Assembly (NCBI GenBank): GCA_963710495.1
Contig: CAVQAI010000007.1
Location: forward strand, 62,001 to 126,000
Source: Bog-756 sp963710495
Lineage (GTDB): Bacteria; Actinomycetota; Acidimicrobiia; Acidimicrobiales; RAAP-2
DNA: 64,000 nt
Direction of reading: 5' to 3'
Shown here piece by piece: positions 16,828 to 23,889 of the stretch. The position numbers and the translations under genes were made by a program. The stretch's first letter is position 1, and each line of letters begins with the position of its first letter. The notes below the pieces were generated by a model that made no database searches, was not told the origin of the DNA, and saw only the letters and a list, made by a program, of their open reading frames with translations.

Positions 16828-17109
16828 ATGGCAACTACGGAGCAAGACGAAACGGCCGAGCGCACGCACAAGCTCATCGAGTCGGTGCGCGACGCCGAGG
16901 ATTCGGCGCTGGAGGCAGTGCGGAAGTTTCTCGACACGGTGAATGGGGTGTTCCCGGATGCGAATGCGGAAGACGGGCCTCGTCGCAAGATCATCGATTC
17001 GGCTTTCAAGATGACCGAGCAGCTCGTGGGTGCATCGACCCAGCTGGCGGAGAAGGTCGTCAAGGTGGCCAGTAGCGCACCCAAAAGCGTCCGCGACTCC
17101 TCGAAATAG
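16828..17109 (+). CDS. Small helical phasin-like protein, candidate lipid-granule protein
   Basis: This 93-aa soluble protein has no signal peptide or membrane span and is almost wholly alpha-helical by composition. Runs such as THKLIESVRDAEDSALEAV and MTEQLVGASTQLAEKVVKVA have an amphipathic pattern, and the tail is basic (APKSVRDSSK). ATG 16828 has AGGAGAGG about 8 nt upstream. Phasins and mycobacterial HBHA/MLDS-type lipid-droplet proteins share this size and helix type, but I see no signature motif. The assignment rests on shape and on its place 56 bp before a patatin-like gene among acyltransferase genes. Confidence 0.5.
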   Translation: MATTEQDETAERTHKLIESVRDAEDSALEAVRKFLDTVNGVFPDANAEDGPRRKIIDSAFKMTEQLVGASTQLAEKVVKVASSAPKSVRDSSK

Positions 17110-17164
17110 GAGCGGTTGAAACGCTGCGGACAAACTGGGCGCTCAGAGAGCGGATGATGGCACA

Positions 17165-18394
17165 ATGTTGAGCACCGTCCTAGATGTGTTCCGGCTTCGC
17201 CAGTACTTCAACGTGATCACGGCCACCCGGGAATGGGTCGACGGTATCCGTGAGGATGCCGACCTTCTGACGGACATCCGTAGAGCAATGCTGAACGTGC
17301 CCTTCGAGCGGCCGAGGCAGGTCGAGTTGCGGCCGTTCCCATCACCCGAGCCGTATGACCTCTCCTGGTTCGAGGGTCGGCGGTTTGCCCTTCTCGCCAC
17401 GGGCGGAAGCGGGGCGTTGGCCTCGGTGGTGGGGGCGGCTCGTGCCCTCGAAGAGGCCGGTATTCGTCCGGCGGTGATCTCCCTGTGCTCCGGATCGGCT
17501 CTCTTCGGTTTCCCGATTGCCGCCGGGATCCCCGCCGAAGACGTTGCCGAATTCGTCTTGAGCTTCGAGCCCGAGGATTACGTCGATGTGGACTGGGCCC
17601 GATTGGCAAAGCTGGTGCCAACGGCAGCGCGAGGGTTTGCCGGCGTGATCAAGGGTGAGCGCATCGAGGCCACCTATCACCGGTTGCTGGGCGACATGAC
17701 CTTGTCTGAGATGCCCATAGCGGCCTACGCACCGATCTGGAACATTGAGGAGAATCGCGTCGAATACATGGGTCCGAGGACCTACCCGGACCTTCCGGTG
17801 GCGCGGGCCGTCCGACAGGCCATCGCCCTCCCGTTGTTCGTCTCGCCCGTCCAGCTCGACGGGCGTTACTGGTGTGACGGTGGGATCGTCGACATCTTTC
17901 CAGTGCGTCCGGTTCTCGACATCGAGGAGCCGTGCGATGCCACGCTCGCCATCAACGGCTTCTATCCGCCGGGCTTCGTGGGTGAAGATGAAACAGGATG
18001 GCAGGACCGTGCCGCCAGCATTCTCTACCTCGCCAGCCAGGTCCGGACCTGTCAACAGGCGGAACTGGCCCGTGTCAACCTGCACCGCCTCCGCCACGCC
18101 ACCGAGATGGTCATGATCGAGCCGGTTCCCTACCGAAAGGTGCAGGGCGTGGGGTTCTACCGGCAGTTCCTCAATCCGACCGAATGGCCGTCGTTCATGC
18201 GAGCAGGACGAATCGAGACACGCCGCGCCCTGATGGCACAGAATTCTCGAACCACACGCAACGCCGAGTCGTCCACCGCGCCTCCAGGAGTCGGAGCTCG
18301 GAAAACCTCGATGATGGGCGCCGGTGAGGGGATGACGGCTCCGGCACCGGCCGAAACACGGCGGGCTCGGTTCGATCAAGCCACGGGAGCGTAG
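17165..18394 (+). CDS. Patatin-like phospholipase/acyl hydrolase with atypical nucleophile elbow
   Basis: The 409-aa protein has a patatin core at about residues 75-270. The Gly-rich oxyanion segment is ATGGSGALASVVGAARAL and the catalytic Asp lies in YWCDGGIVD. The nucleophile elbow, normally GxSxG, reads LCSGSALFG: the Ser is kept but both flanking glycines are replaced. The enzyme would cleave acyl esters of glycerolipids, or could have altered activity. No signal peptide is seen; the Ala/Pro-rich C-terminal 60 residues look disordered. It follows the small phasin-like gene by 55 bp, and together they suggest storage-lipid turnover. Confidence 0.82.
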   Translation: MLSTVLDVFRLRQYFNVITATREWVDGIREDADLLTDIRRAMLNVPFERPRQVELRPFPSPEPYDLSWFEGRRFALLATGGSGALASVVGAARALEEAGIRPAVISLCSGSALFGFPIAAGIPAEDVAEFVLSFEPEDYVDVDWARLAKLVPTAARGFAGVIKGERIEATYHRLLGDMTLSEMPIAAYAPIWNIEENRVEYMGPRTYPDLPVARAVRQAIALPLFVSPVQLDGRYWCDGGIVDIFPVRPVLDIEEPCDATLAINGFYPPGFVGEDETGWQDRAASILYLASQVRTCQQAELARVNLHRLRHATEMVMIEPVPYRKVQGVGFYRQFLNPTEWPSFMRAGRIETRRALMAQNSRTTRNAESSTAPPGVGARKTSMMGAGEGMTAPAPAETRRARFDQATGA

Positions 18395-18471
18395 ATCCGG
18401 ACCTGAGAAGCCAGCAGTGCCTGGCGGCTGACTGCCATACTGGCTCTCGCAACCTCGTTCCGGGGGTGGCG

Positions 18472-19764
18472 ATGGAGCATGGAGAAAGGCTGGCCGCTGG
18501 TCGGCTGGCAACAAACACACTGATCGACACGGTCTCCCACGTCGAGTGCGTTCACCGCGCCATCGCCACCAGGGCGTTCACGTTCACCGATCCGGTCAGC
18601 CTTCCTGTCCGGTTCGTCCACGATGGCATCACGACCGCAATCTATGCCTTGATCCGGCGGGGTGCCCTCACTGGCGGCTTGATTGCGACGGAGCTGTTCG
18701 GCTCCACAGGCAGGTCGGACCGACCGGCCGGATCCACCCCTCGAAGCAATCTGGCCCTTGCCGCCCTGAACGCCATCCTGGGGGACGAACTTGCTGATGA
18801 GGGCAGTCCCTTGGCGATTCCGATGTCGGTCAGAACGTCCAGGGCAGACGTCGCCCCCCAGCACGACGATCTCACGGTCGCCTTCCCTGCCGCGACTCCG
18901 AAGGTGGCGGTCTTTCTCCACGGCCTGGGTGAAACCGAAGACTCGTGGCGGTTGCACGCGGATCGTCAGGGCGGCAAGGAAGAGTCCACCTACGGTTCTC
19001 GCCTCACTGAGGACTTCGGGATCACCCCTGTCTACCTGCGCTACAACACCGGGCTCCACATCTCCGAAAACGGCCGTCATCTGAACGCCCTCCTCGCTGC
19101 CTTCGTCGATGCCTGGCCCGCCGGTTTGGACGAGTTGCTCCTGGTGGGTCACTCCATGGGAGGCCTGGTTGCCCGCAGTGCGTGCCACCAGGCGTGGCAG
19201 CGAGGCGACCCATGGGTATCGGCGGTTCGGCACGTCGTCTACCTCGGTTGCCCGCACCTGGGTGCTGGGCTGGAACAGTGGGTGAGCCGTCTCAGCGAGG
19301 CACTCACCAAGCTCCAACCAAGCCGTCCTCTTGCTGCGGTTCTCGACCGGCGAAGCGCCGGAATCAAAGATCTGCACTCTGGCTGTCTGCTCGAGGACGA
19401 TTGGCGTGATTCGGGCGCTCGGGCGAAGCGGCGGGTCCACGACGTCCCGCTACTCCCCTGGGCCAAGCACTACACGGTGAGCGCCACAGTCACGACGAGC
19501 CGCCACGGACCACTCGGTCAAGTTGTCGGTGATCTGCTGGTCCAGCCTGAGAGCGCCCTTGGCGGGACTGGCCAGGGCCGCCATATCCCGTTTCCTGCAG
19601 AGAACATCTGTCACGTCGACGGACTGCATCACTTCCAGCTTCTCAATCACCCCACTGTGTACGAAGCGATTCGCGGGTGGCTGGCGGCTGCACCTGACGG
19701 GCACCCTGAAGTCGCACCTGATTCGGTCAAAGGCCGGCGCGCCAGAGCCATGGATGCTCCGTAG
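18472..19764 (+). CDS. Alpha/beta hydrolase (lipase-like)
   Basis: The 430-aa protein has a helical N-terminal half (about 1-135) followed by an alpha/beta hydrolase domain. The oxyanion strand is VAVFLHGLGETEDSW, the nucleophile elbow is LLVGHSMGGLVARS, and a His in HVDGLHHFQLLNHP fits the catalytic base. The PGAP1/lipase-type core with VVYLGCPHLGAG suggests an esterase or triacylglycerol lipase, substrate unproven. ATG 18472 has GGGGG 5 nt upstream; GTG at 18466 is the alternative start. It follows the patatin-like gene on the same strand 77 bp later. Confidence 0.8.
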   Translation: MEHGERLAAGRLATNTLIDTVSHVECVHRAIATRAFTFTDPVSLPVRFVHDGITTAIYALIRRGALTGGLIATELFGSTGRSDRPAGSTPRSNLALAALNAILGDELADEGSPLAIPMSVRTSRADVAPQHDDLTVAFPAATPKVAVFLHGLGETEDSWRLHADRQGGKEESTYGSRLTEDFGITPVYLRYNTGLHISENGRHLNALLAAFVDAWPAGLDELLLVGHSMGGLVARSACHQAWQRGDPWVSAVRHVVYLGCPHLGAGLEQWVSRLSEALTKLQPSRPLAAVLDRRSAGIKDLHSGCLLEDDWRDSGARAKRRVHDVPLLPWAKHYTVSATVTTSRHGPLGQVVGDLLVQPESALGGTGQGRHIPFPAENICHVDGLHHFQLLNHPTVYEAIRGWLAAAPDGHPEVAPDSVKGRRARAMDAP

Positions 19765-20161
19765 CCGTCACGGCTGCCCGGCCTGTCTTCGTTGCAATCG
19801 AGCCCAGCGGGGAACCAGGTCAAAGCGACGAGGAGGACCGATACCGGGCTCCGGTCAAGGGTCACCGTGCCACTGCGCCTCGCACCGGATCGTCCGAGCG
19901 GGGCGTCCGCTATCAGCGAGACACCCGCGCCTATGGCCGGTTCAGTTCTTGCCGAAGATCGTCGACCGAGGCCGGCACAGCTCACCCGACGAGCACACCG
20001 GCCTCGCGCAAGGTATTCAAAGCCTCAGCGGTGTACGCCGAAATCGTCAGAGTGCCTCTCCAAGGGATGACGGCCTCGAACCGGCGGCTCTCTTCGGGGC
20101 GGTAGTCCTGGCAGGCGGCTACGAAATGTCGTGCTGGCCGTGGCCTGCTGTGCCATGAGAC
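19765..20161. other. Spacer containing an in-frame extension of the WS/DGAT gene
   Basis: No gene with a normal start is visible. On the minus strand the WS/DGAT frame continues past its TGA (20162-20164) for 59 further sense codons to a TGA at 19982. The second part of that stretch has high GC3 and a protein-like tail (YTAEALNTLREAGVLVG). It may be the remnant of another gene or a lost C-terminus. Nothing coding is seen from 19765 to 19981. Confidence 0.35.
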
Positions 20162-21634
20162 TCAGATCGGCTCGCTCGCCGGGTCCGGTCCACCCCTGGA
20201 ACTGGCGGTCGGCCGAGGCGGTGACTCGAGGCGTAGGGGAAGCCCGACCGGATGGTGATCGCCGCCCAGGTCGAGAACCTCTTCGAATCCCTCACGAAAG
20301 CATTCCATGAGGACCTCGGCATCGGGAACCGCAGCGGAGTCGATGGTGAAGCCCACACAGCACGAACCGCAATAGGTGAAGAGCGTTGCATTCACTGCCG
20401 ATCCTGTCGTCGGCCCGAAGGCGTAATAACCCGAAACCGGTGCCCCGCTGAGGTACAGCTGCGAATTCATACCCGGTACGTCGCTGGCCAGTAGATCTAT
20501 GTGCTTGAGCATGCTCCCGACCACGCCCGAGGGGAGAAAGTTCAACGTGCCAGCGATCGTGTTCGACAGCGGCAGGGCGCGCTCCTCGCGGGCGACGCGG
20601 CAACACTGACCGGTTAGGCGCACCCGCTCAGCGGGGTCAGCTACCCCGACGGGCACTCTGAACCGGGTCAAGGTGATCCGATTACTCGCGGCTGGGTCAT
20701 CCGCCTTGCGGGTCGAGACCGGCATGGTGAGCCGCAGGTCTCCTACGGAGTCACCGTGACGCTCGTGGTAGCGACGGAGACCACCGGTGAGCGAAGCCAC
20801 GAAACCATCGTTGAGCGATCCTCCAACCGACCTCGCCGCGTGTTTCAGCTCTTGGAAGTCCACGTCCAACATGCTCAGGTGCCGATCGAGGCTCCGGCCG
20901 GTCATCACGTGAGAAAGCGTCCTGGGAACTGGCTCTACGAACCGAATGACCGAACGGGTCGTAGCCAACGCTTCGGAGGTCGAGCCCAGTGGATGCCGGG
21001 CGACGCGGACTGCCGTCGGCAGAGCGCCAGACAAACCGTGGCGAAGGGACTCGATGACGCGGTGCGCGTTGTAGCCGAGTGAATCTCGGACGAGCGAGAT
21101 GGTGCTGGGCAGGTGCGCCCAGTCAGGGACCGGGACCTCCTCCCCCGGGTCGGCCGCACTCGTGGTTTCGAACAGCAACATGGCCAGGTGCACCCCACCG
21201 ATGCCGTCGGTCAGCGAGTGATGAATCTTCATGACCAACGCGGCTCGGTCGCCCACCAAATTCTCGACCAACGTGAACTGCCACAGCGGCCGGGACAGGT
21301 CAAAGCTGCTCATGGCTTCCACCCGGGCGAAATCGATCACTGTTTGCCGAGTGTGTGGCCAAGGACAATCGATGCGGCGGAGGTGCAGTGTCAGATCGAA
21401 GTCCGTGCCCACCCAGGACGGCGGCACCAGCCGGCCCAATGGTTGAACAGCGCGCTGCCGGAAGCGCGGCACCAGCCGTGTGGCCCTCTCCAGCCGTGCC
21501 GCCAGCACCTCGAAATCGGGGCGCTTGTCGAGCCAGGCGATGGCGACGATCGTGACTCGAAGGTTGGGGTCGGCCTCGAGATACCACGAGAAGGCATCCG
21601 TGTCCCGCATGAACCGGGCTGATGGATCGGTCAT
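20162..21634 (-). CDS. WS/DGAT-family wax ester synthase / diacylglycerol acyltransferase
   Basis: The 490-aa protein is a bacterial WS/DGAT, which transfers an acyl group from acyl-CoA to a fatty alcohol or diacylglycerol. The catalytic HHxxxDG motif is intact as HHSLTDG at 138-144. Also typical are the N-terminal SARFMRDTDAFSWYLE, SFDLSRPLWQF and the C-terminal SDVPGMNSQLYLSGAPV. Length is normal (about 450-500). ATG 21634 has GGGGAG 6 nt upstream; the frame upstream of it is shadow. It lies 79 bp after a small basic-protein gene on the same strand. It is one of two WS/DGATs in the cluster. Confidence 0.92.
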   Translation of the reverse strand: MTDPSARFMRDTDAFSWYLEADPNLRVTIVAIAWLDKRPDFEVLAARLERATRLVPRFRQRAVQPLGRLVPPSWVGTDFDLTLHLRRIDCPWPHTRQTVIDFARVEAMSSFDLSRPLWQFTLVENLVGDRAALVMKIHHSLTDGIGGVHLAMLLFETTSAADPGEEVPVPDWAHLPSTISLVRDSLGYNAHRVIESLRHGLSGALPTAVRVARHPLGSTSEALATTRSVIRFVEPVPRTLSHVMTGRSLDRHLSMLDVDFQELKHAARSVGGSLNDGFVASLTGGLRRYHERHGDSVGDLRLTMPVSTRKADDPAASNRITLTRFRVPVGVADPAERVRLTGQCCRVAREERALPLSNTIAGTLNFLPSGVVGSMLKHIDLLASDVPGMNSQLYLSGAPVSGYYAFGPTTGSAVNATLFTYCGSCCVGFTIDSAAVPDAEVLMECFREGFEEVLDLGGDHHPVGLPLRLESPPRPTASSRGGPDPASEPI

Positions 21635-21713
21635 GGTGACTCCCCGATCGGGAACGCCCCTGTCGCATGTCGGGCCACTTCGGGTTCCTTCGAGATCGGG
21701 CCCATGCAGGTGG

Positions 21714-21896
21714 CTAGCGCCTTGCCATAGTCGTGTTCGGGGCCGACCCCTCTGCCGCCTTCGGTCTCGCCCCGGGACCCTTGGTGGCCTTCCCGATGGT
21801 GTTCCGACCCGCCTTGGCGACCAGGTCCGTCCGTCCTTCGATCGCCCTGACCAGGGGCCGCTCGAAACGCTTGCGGACATCCACCTCTTCAGGCAT
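21714..21896 (-). CDS. Small basic protein of unknown function
   Basis: The 60-aa frame starts with ATG behind GGGAGGT at a 7-nt spacing, a strong ribosome-binding site that argues for a real gene. The product is highly basic and hydrophilic (VRKRFERPLVRAIEGRT; GKATKGPGARPKAAEG) with no membrane span. I do not recognise the family. It is 79 bp upstream of the WS/DGAT gene on the same strand, probably in one transcript. A role at the lipid surface or with a nucleic acid would be guesswork. Confidence 0.55.
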   Translation of the reverse strand: MPEEVDVRKRFERPLVRAIEGRTDLVAKAGRNTIGKATKGPGARPKAAEGSAPNTTMARR

Positions 21897-22308
21897 GCCT
21901 CATACCTCCCGCCTCATGCTGCTGGTCGGCCTCTTCTCACCATGATGAACCCTTCTCGAGCCCCTGACGAGGGCACAAGGTCCCATCTCCAGGGCTCCCG
22001 TCGCCACCGGCGGTTGCGGATCCGGCCGTCAATTGCCCTGAGCCACGGATGCTGAGTGTCGAGCAGCTGGCAATGTCATGACAGCCGCTCAGAGGGATCT
22101 AGATCACGGGAGCCGCTGATATCGAAGCCACCGCCACCGGCACTCGTCGAGCAGAGATTGAAGGCGTTGTCCTCCCCGATACCGCCCGAGCTGTTGTTCA
22201 GGGCCACGTCCCAGTCGATCACCTGGCCTGGGTTACGGTTCGCCACCCGGTTCTCGACGAGCATTCAGACCACCACGACCATATCGGCATGGTAACGACA
22301 CCTCGGCG
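21897..22308. other. Degenerate spacer with a secreted-protein gene fragment
   Basis: Apart from the pseudogene fragment at 22076-22264, I see no coding frame. The region should hold the promoter of the small basic protein/WS-DGAT unit. Confidence 0.5.
22076..22264 (-). pseudogene. Fragment related to the secreted protein at 29582-30463
   Basis: The 62-codon frame contains NPGQVIDWDVALNN and GEDNAFNLCSTSAGGGG. These align with NPGQVVNWDVGLTG and LSDNSFALTSSGGG in the middle of the 293-aa secreted protein 7 kb away. The signal peptide, the N-terminal half and the C-terminal third are missing, and a TGA directly precedes the first codon. It is best read as a leftover piece of a second gene copy. 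No other copy is visible in the window. Confidence 0.7.
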
Positions 22309-22569
22309 TCAGCCCTCCAAGTGGATGGGACGTCCCTCTCGTTCGCTGATCGCCTCCGTGGCAGCTTCGACCAGTTTGTGTGCCAGTTCGGAGAGCGCTC
22401 GAGCAGCCGCAAGCTCCTCCCCGATCATCGGCAGGTTGGCATCGACGGGGTTGCGACGCGCCCACCCCGAACCGGTGAACGTGACACCTCGAATGGCGAC
22501 CGAGGCCAACGCCTTTGTGTGGTCACCGTCCTCCTCGAAGGTCATCTCGATCTCGCTTGTTTCTTTCAT
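22309..22569 (-). CDS. DUF1876 family small protein
   Basis: This 86-aa protein matches the actinobacterial DUF1876 family along its length: an N-terminal beta part (SEIEMTFEEDGDHTKALA), the GxGxARRNPxD block (GSGWARRNPVDANLP) and the C-terminal helix IGEELAAARALSELAHKLVEA. The fold recalls a dsRBD-like beta-alpha arrangement; its function is unknown. ATG 22569 has AAGGGGG 9 nt upstream, so the longer frame to 22674 is unnecessary. It diverges from the acyltransferase gene. Confidence 0.85.
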   Translation of the reverse strand: MKETSEIEMTFEEDGDHTKALASVAIRGVTFTGSGWARRNPVDANLPMIGEELAAARALSELAHKLVEAATEAISEREGRPIHLEG

Positions 22570-22952
22570 CGTGTGAACCCCCTTAGGTCCTATCCCAATG
22601 ACCCGAGGCTGGAGATCAACGTCGGCGCTCTGGCTCGTCGCAAGGATCTTTCGGACCGCCGCCCCGCTCGCCAACTAGCGGATGCAGGCCAAGCGATGGG
22701 GATCAGCGGACAAGCCAACCTAGATTGCCATTCTTCCGAAAGGCAGCGCAGCTTGGCAACGCGCCCTTTGTGGGCTAGCCGGATCTGAGCGCTGCTGGCC
22801 GGCATTTGTTGGGTCGGGCGATAACGTTCAGCCAGGTGTCATGTATTGCGTCACGACCGGGGCTGCGACTCCGCCCAAGGCGTCCACCCTGAGAACAGGT
22901 TGCACCCCTTGATACCGAGCCGGACAGGCTCGAGGTGGTGCATAGTGCAGGA
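22570..22952. other. Divergent spacer with a tRNA-like scrap
   Basis: This 383-bp region has no supported gene. It contains a 20-bp piece (22746-22765) that matches the D-arm of the tRNA-Pro at 28732-28751 in 19 of 20 bases but has no following T-arm. Promoters for the DUF1876 and acyltransferase genes should lie here. Confidence 0.45.
22746..22765 (+). other. tRNA D-arm-like relic
   Basis: GCGCAGCTTGGCAACGCGCC resembles bases 10-29 of tRNA-Pro(TGG). The flanking acceptor and T-arm do not form, so it is not a functional tRNA. It may be a remnant of a tRNA gene, or a chance match to a conserved D-arm. Confidence 0.3.
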
Positions 22953-23783
22953 ATGTCGGAAAGTGACGAAAGGGCAACTCCCGGAGTGGGCTCCGCCCGA
23001 AACCCCGCCTTCCTTCGTGCCATACGACCGATCTTCGCTCTGTATGCGTCGTACTTCAGGTCAGAGGTGCGAGGCTTCGAGCAACTGCCGGAGCGCGGAC
23101 CTTTCCTCGTGATCGGCAATCATTCGGGCGGTCAGATGCCGCCGGACATCCCCGTCCTCCTGACCGAATGGTGGCGCCAGAGAGGAGAAGATGAGCCGAT
23201 CTATGCGCTCTTCCACCACCTCTTGCTTGGGATCCCAGTCGTCGGTCCCTTGTTGAAGCTCGGCGGCGCTGTCGAAGCCGGTCCGACTGACGCGGAGGCA
23301 ATCCTTCGCGATGGAGGGATACTTTTCGACTATCCCGGTGGAGACTATGAGGTCTTCCGTCCTTGGTGGGAGCGAAACCGGATCGAGTTCGGAAATCGGC
23401 GCGGATTCATCCGACTCGCCCTACGCGCACAGGTCCCGATCATTCCCGCGGTTTCTGTGGGCACCCACGAGACCTTGATCGTTCTGGCTCGAGGACAACG
23501 CGTCGCCAAGCTTCTGGGGCTCGACCGGTTCTTCCGCATCAAGGTCATGCCGCTGGTCTTCGGGCCTCCCTTCGGTCTCGTTCCAGGGGGAATACCGACA
23601 TGGCCCCTTCCCGCGAAGATCACTGTCGAGCTGTGCAAGCCGATCGACTGGTCGTCGACGTACGGTCCTGATGCCGCCGAGGACGAAGCCATCGTCCACA
23701 GGTGCTACCAAGAGATAACCCAGACAATGCAGGCAACGCTTGACCGACTCGCTGCCGAGCGGCGGTTTCCGGTCATCGGATAG
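22953..23783 (+). CDS. Lysophospholipid/monoacylglycerol acyltransferase-like protein (LPLAT, MGAT-like)
   Basis: The 276-aa protein belongs to the LPLAT superfamily, nearest the MGAT/TMEM68-like branch that acylates glycerolipids. Motif I reads VIGNHSGGQMPPDIP, so the classical HX4D spacing is replaced by H-x8-D, as in TMEM68-like relatives. Later blocks are GGILFDYPGGDYEVFRP and FIRLALRAQVPIIPAVSVG. A hydrophobic stretch near the N-terminus could anchor it to the membrane. ATG 22953 or an upstream GTG (22935) could be the start. It would make lysophosphatidate, phosphatidate or diacylglycerol for the neighbouring WS/DGATs (inference). Confidence 0.82.
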   Translation: MSESDERATPGVGSARNPAFLRAIRPIFALYASYFRSEVRGFEQLPERGPFLVIGNHSGGQMPPDIPVLLTEWWRQRGEDEPIYALFHHLLLGIPVVGPLLKLGGAVEAGPTDAEAILRDGGILFDYPGGDYEVFRPWWERNRIEFGNRRGFIRLALRAQVPIIPAVSVGTHETLIVLARGQRVAKLLGLDRFFRIKVMPLVFGPPFGLVPGGIPTWPLPAKITVELCKPIDWSSTYGPDAAEDEAIVHRCYQEITQTMQATLDRLAAERRFPVIG

Positions 23784-23889
23784 CGAATCTCTGAACTCGT
23801 CTCTTGAGTGGTGTCCGTCGACTGTCCCGGTCCTGAAGGAGCCAAAACCATGCCCTGCGGCCCTGTTCGACGGGTCTACGTCATTCTTT

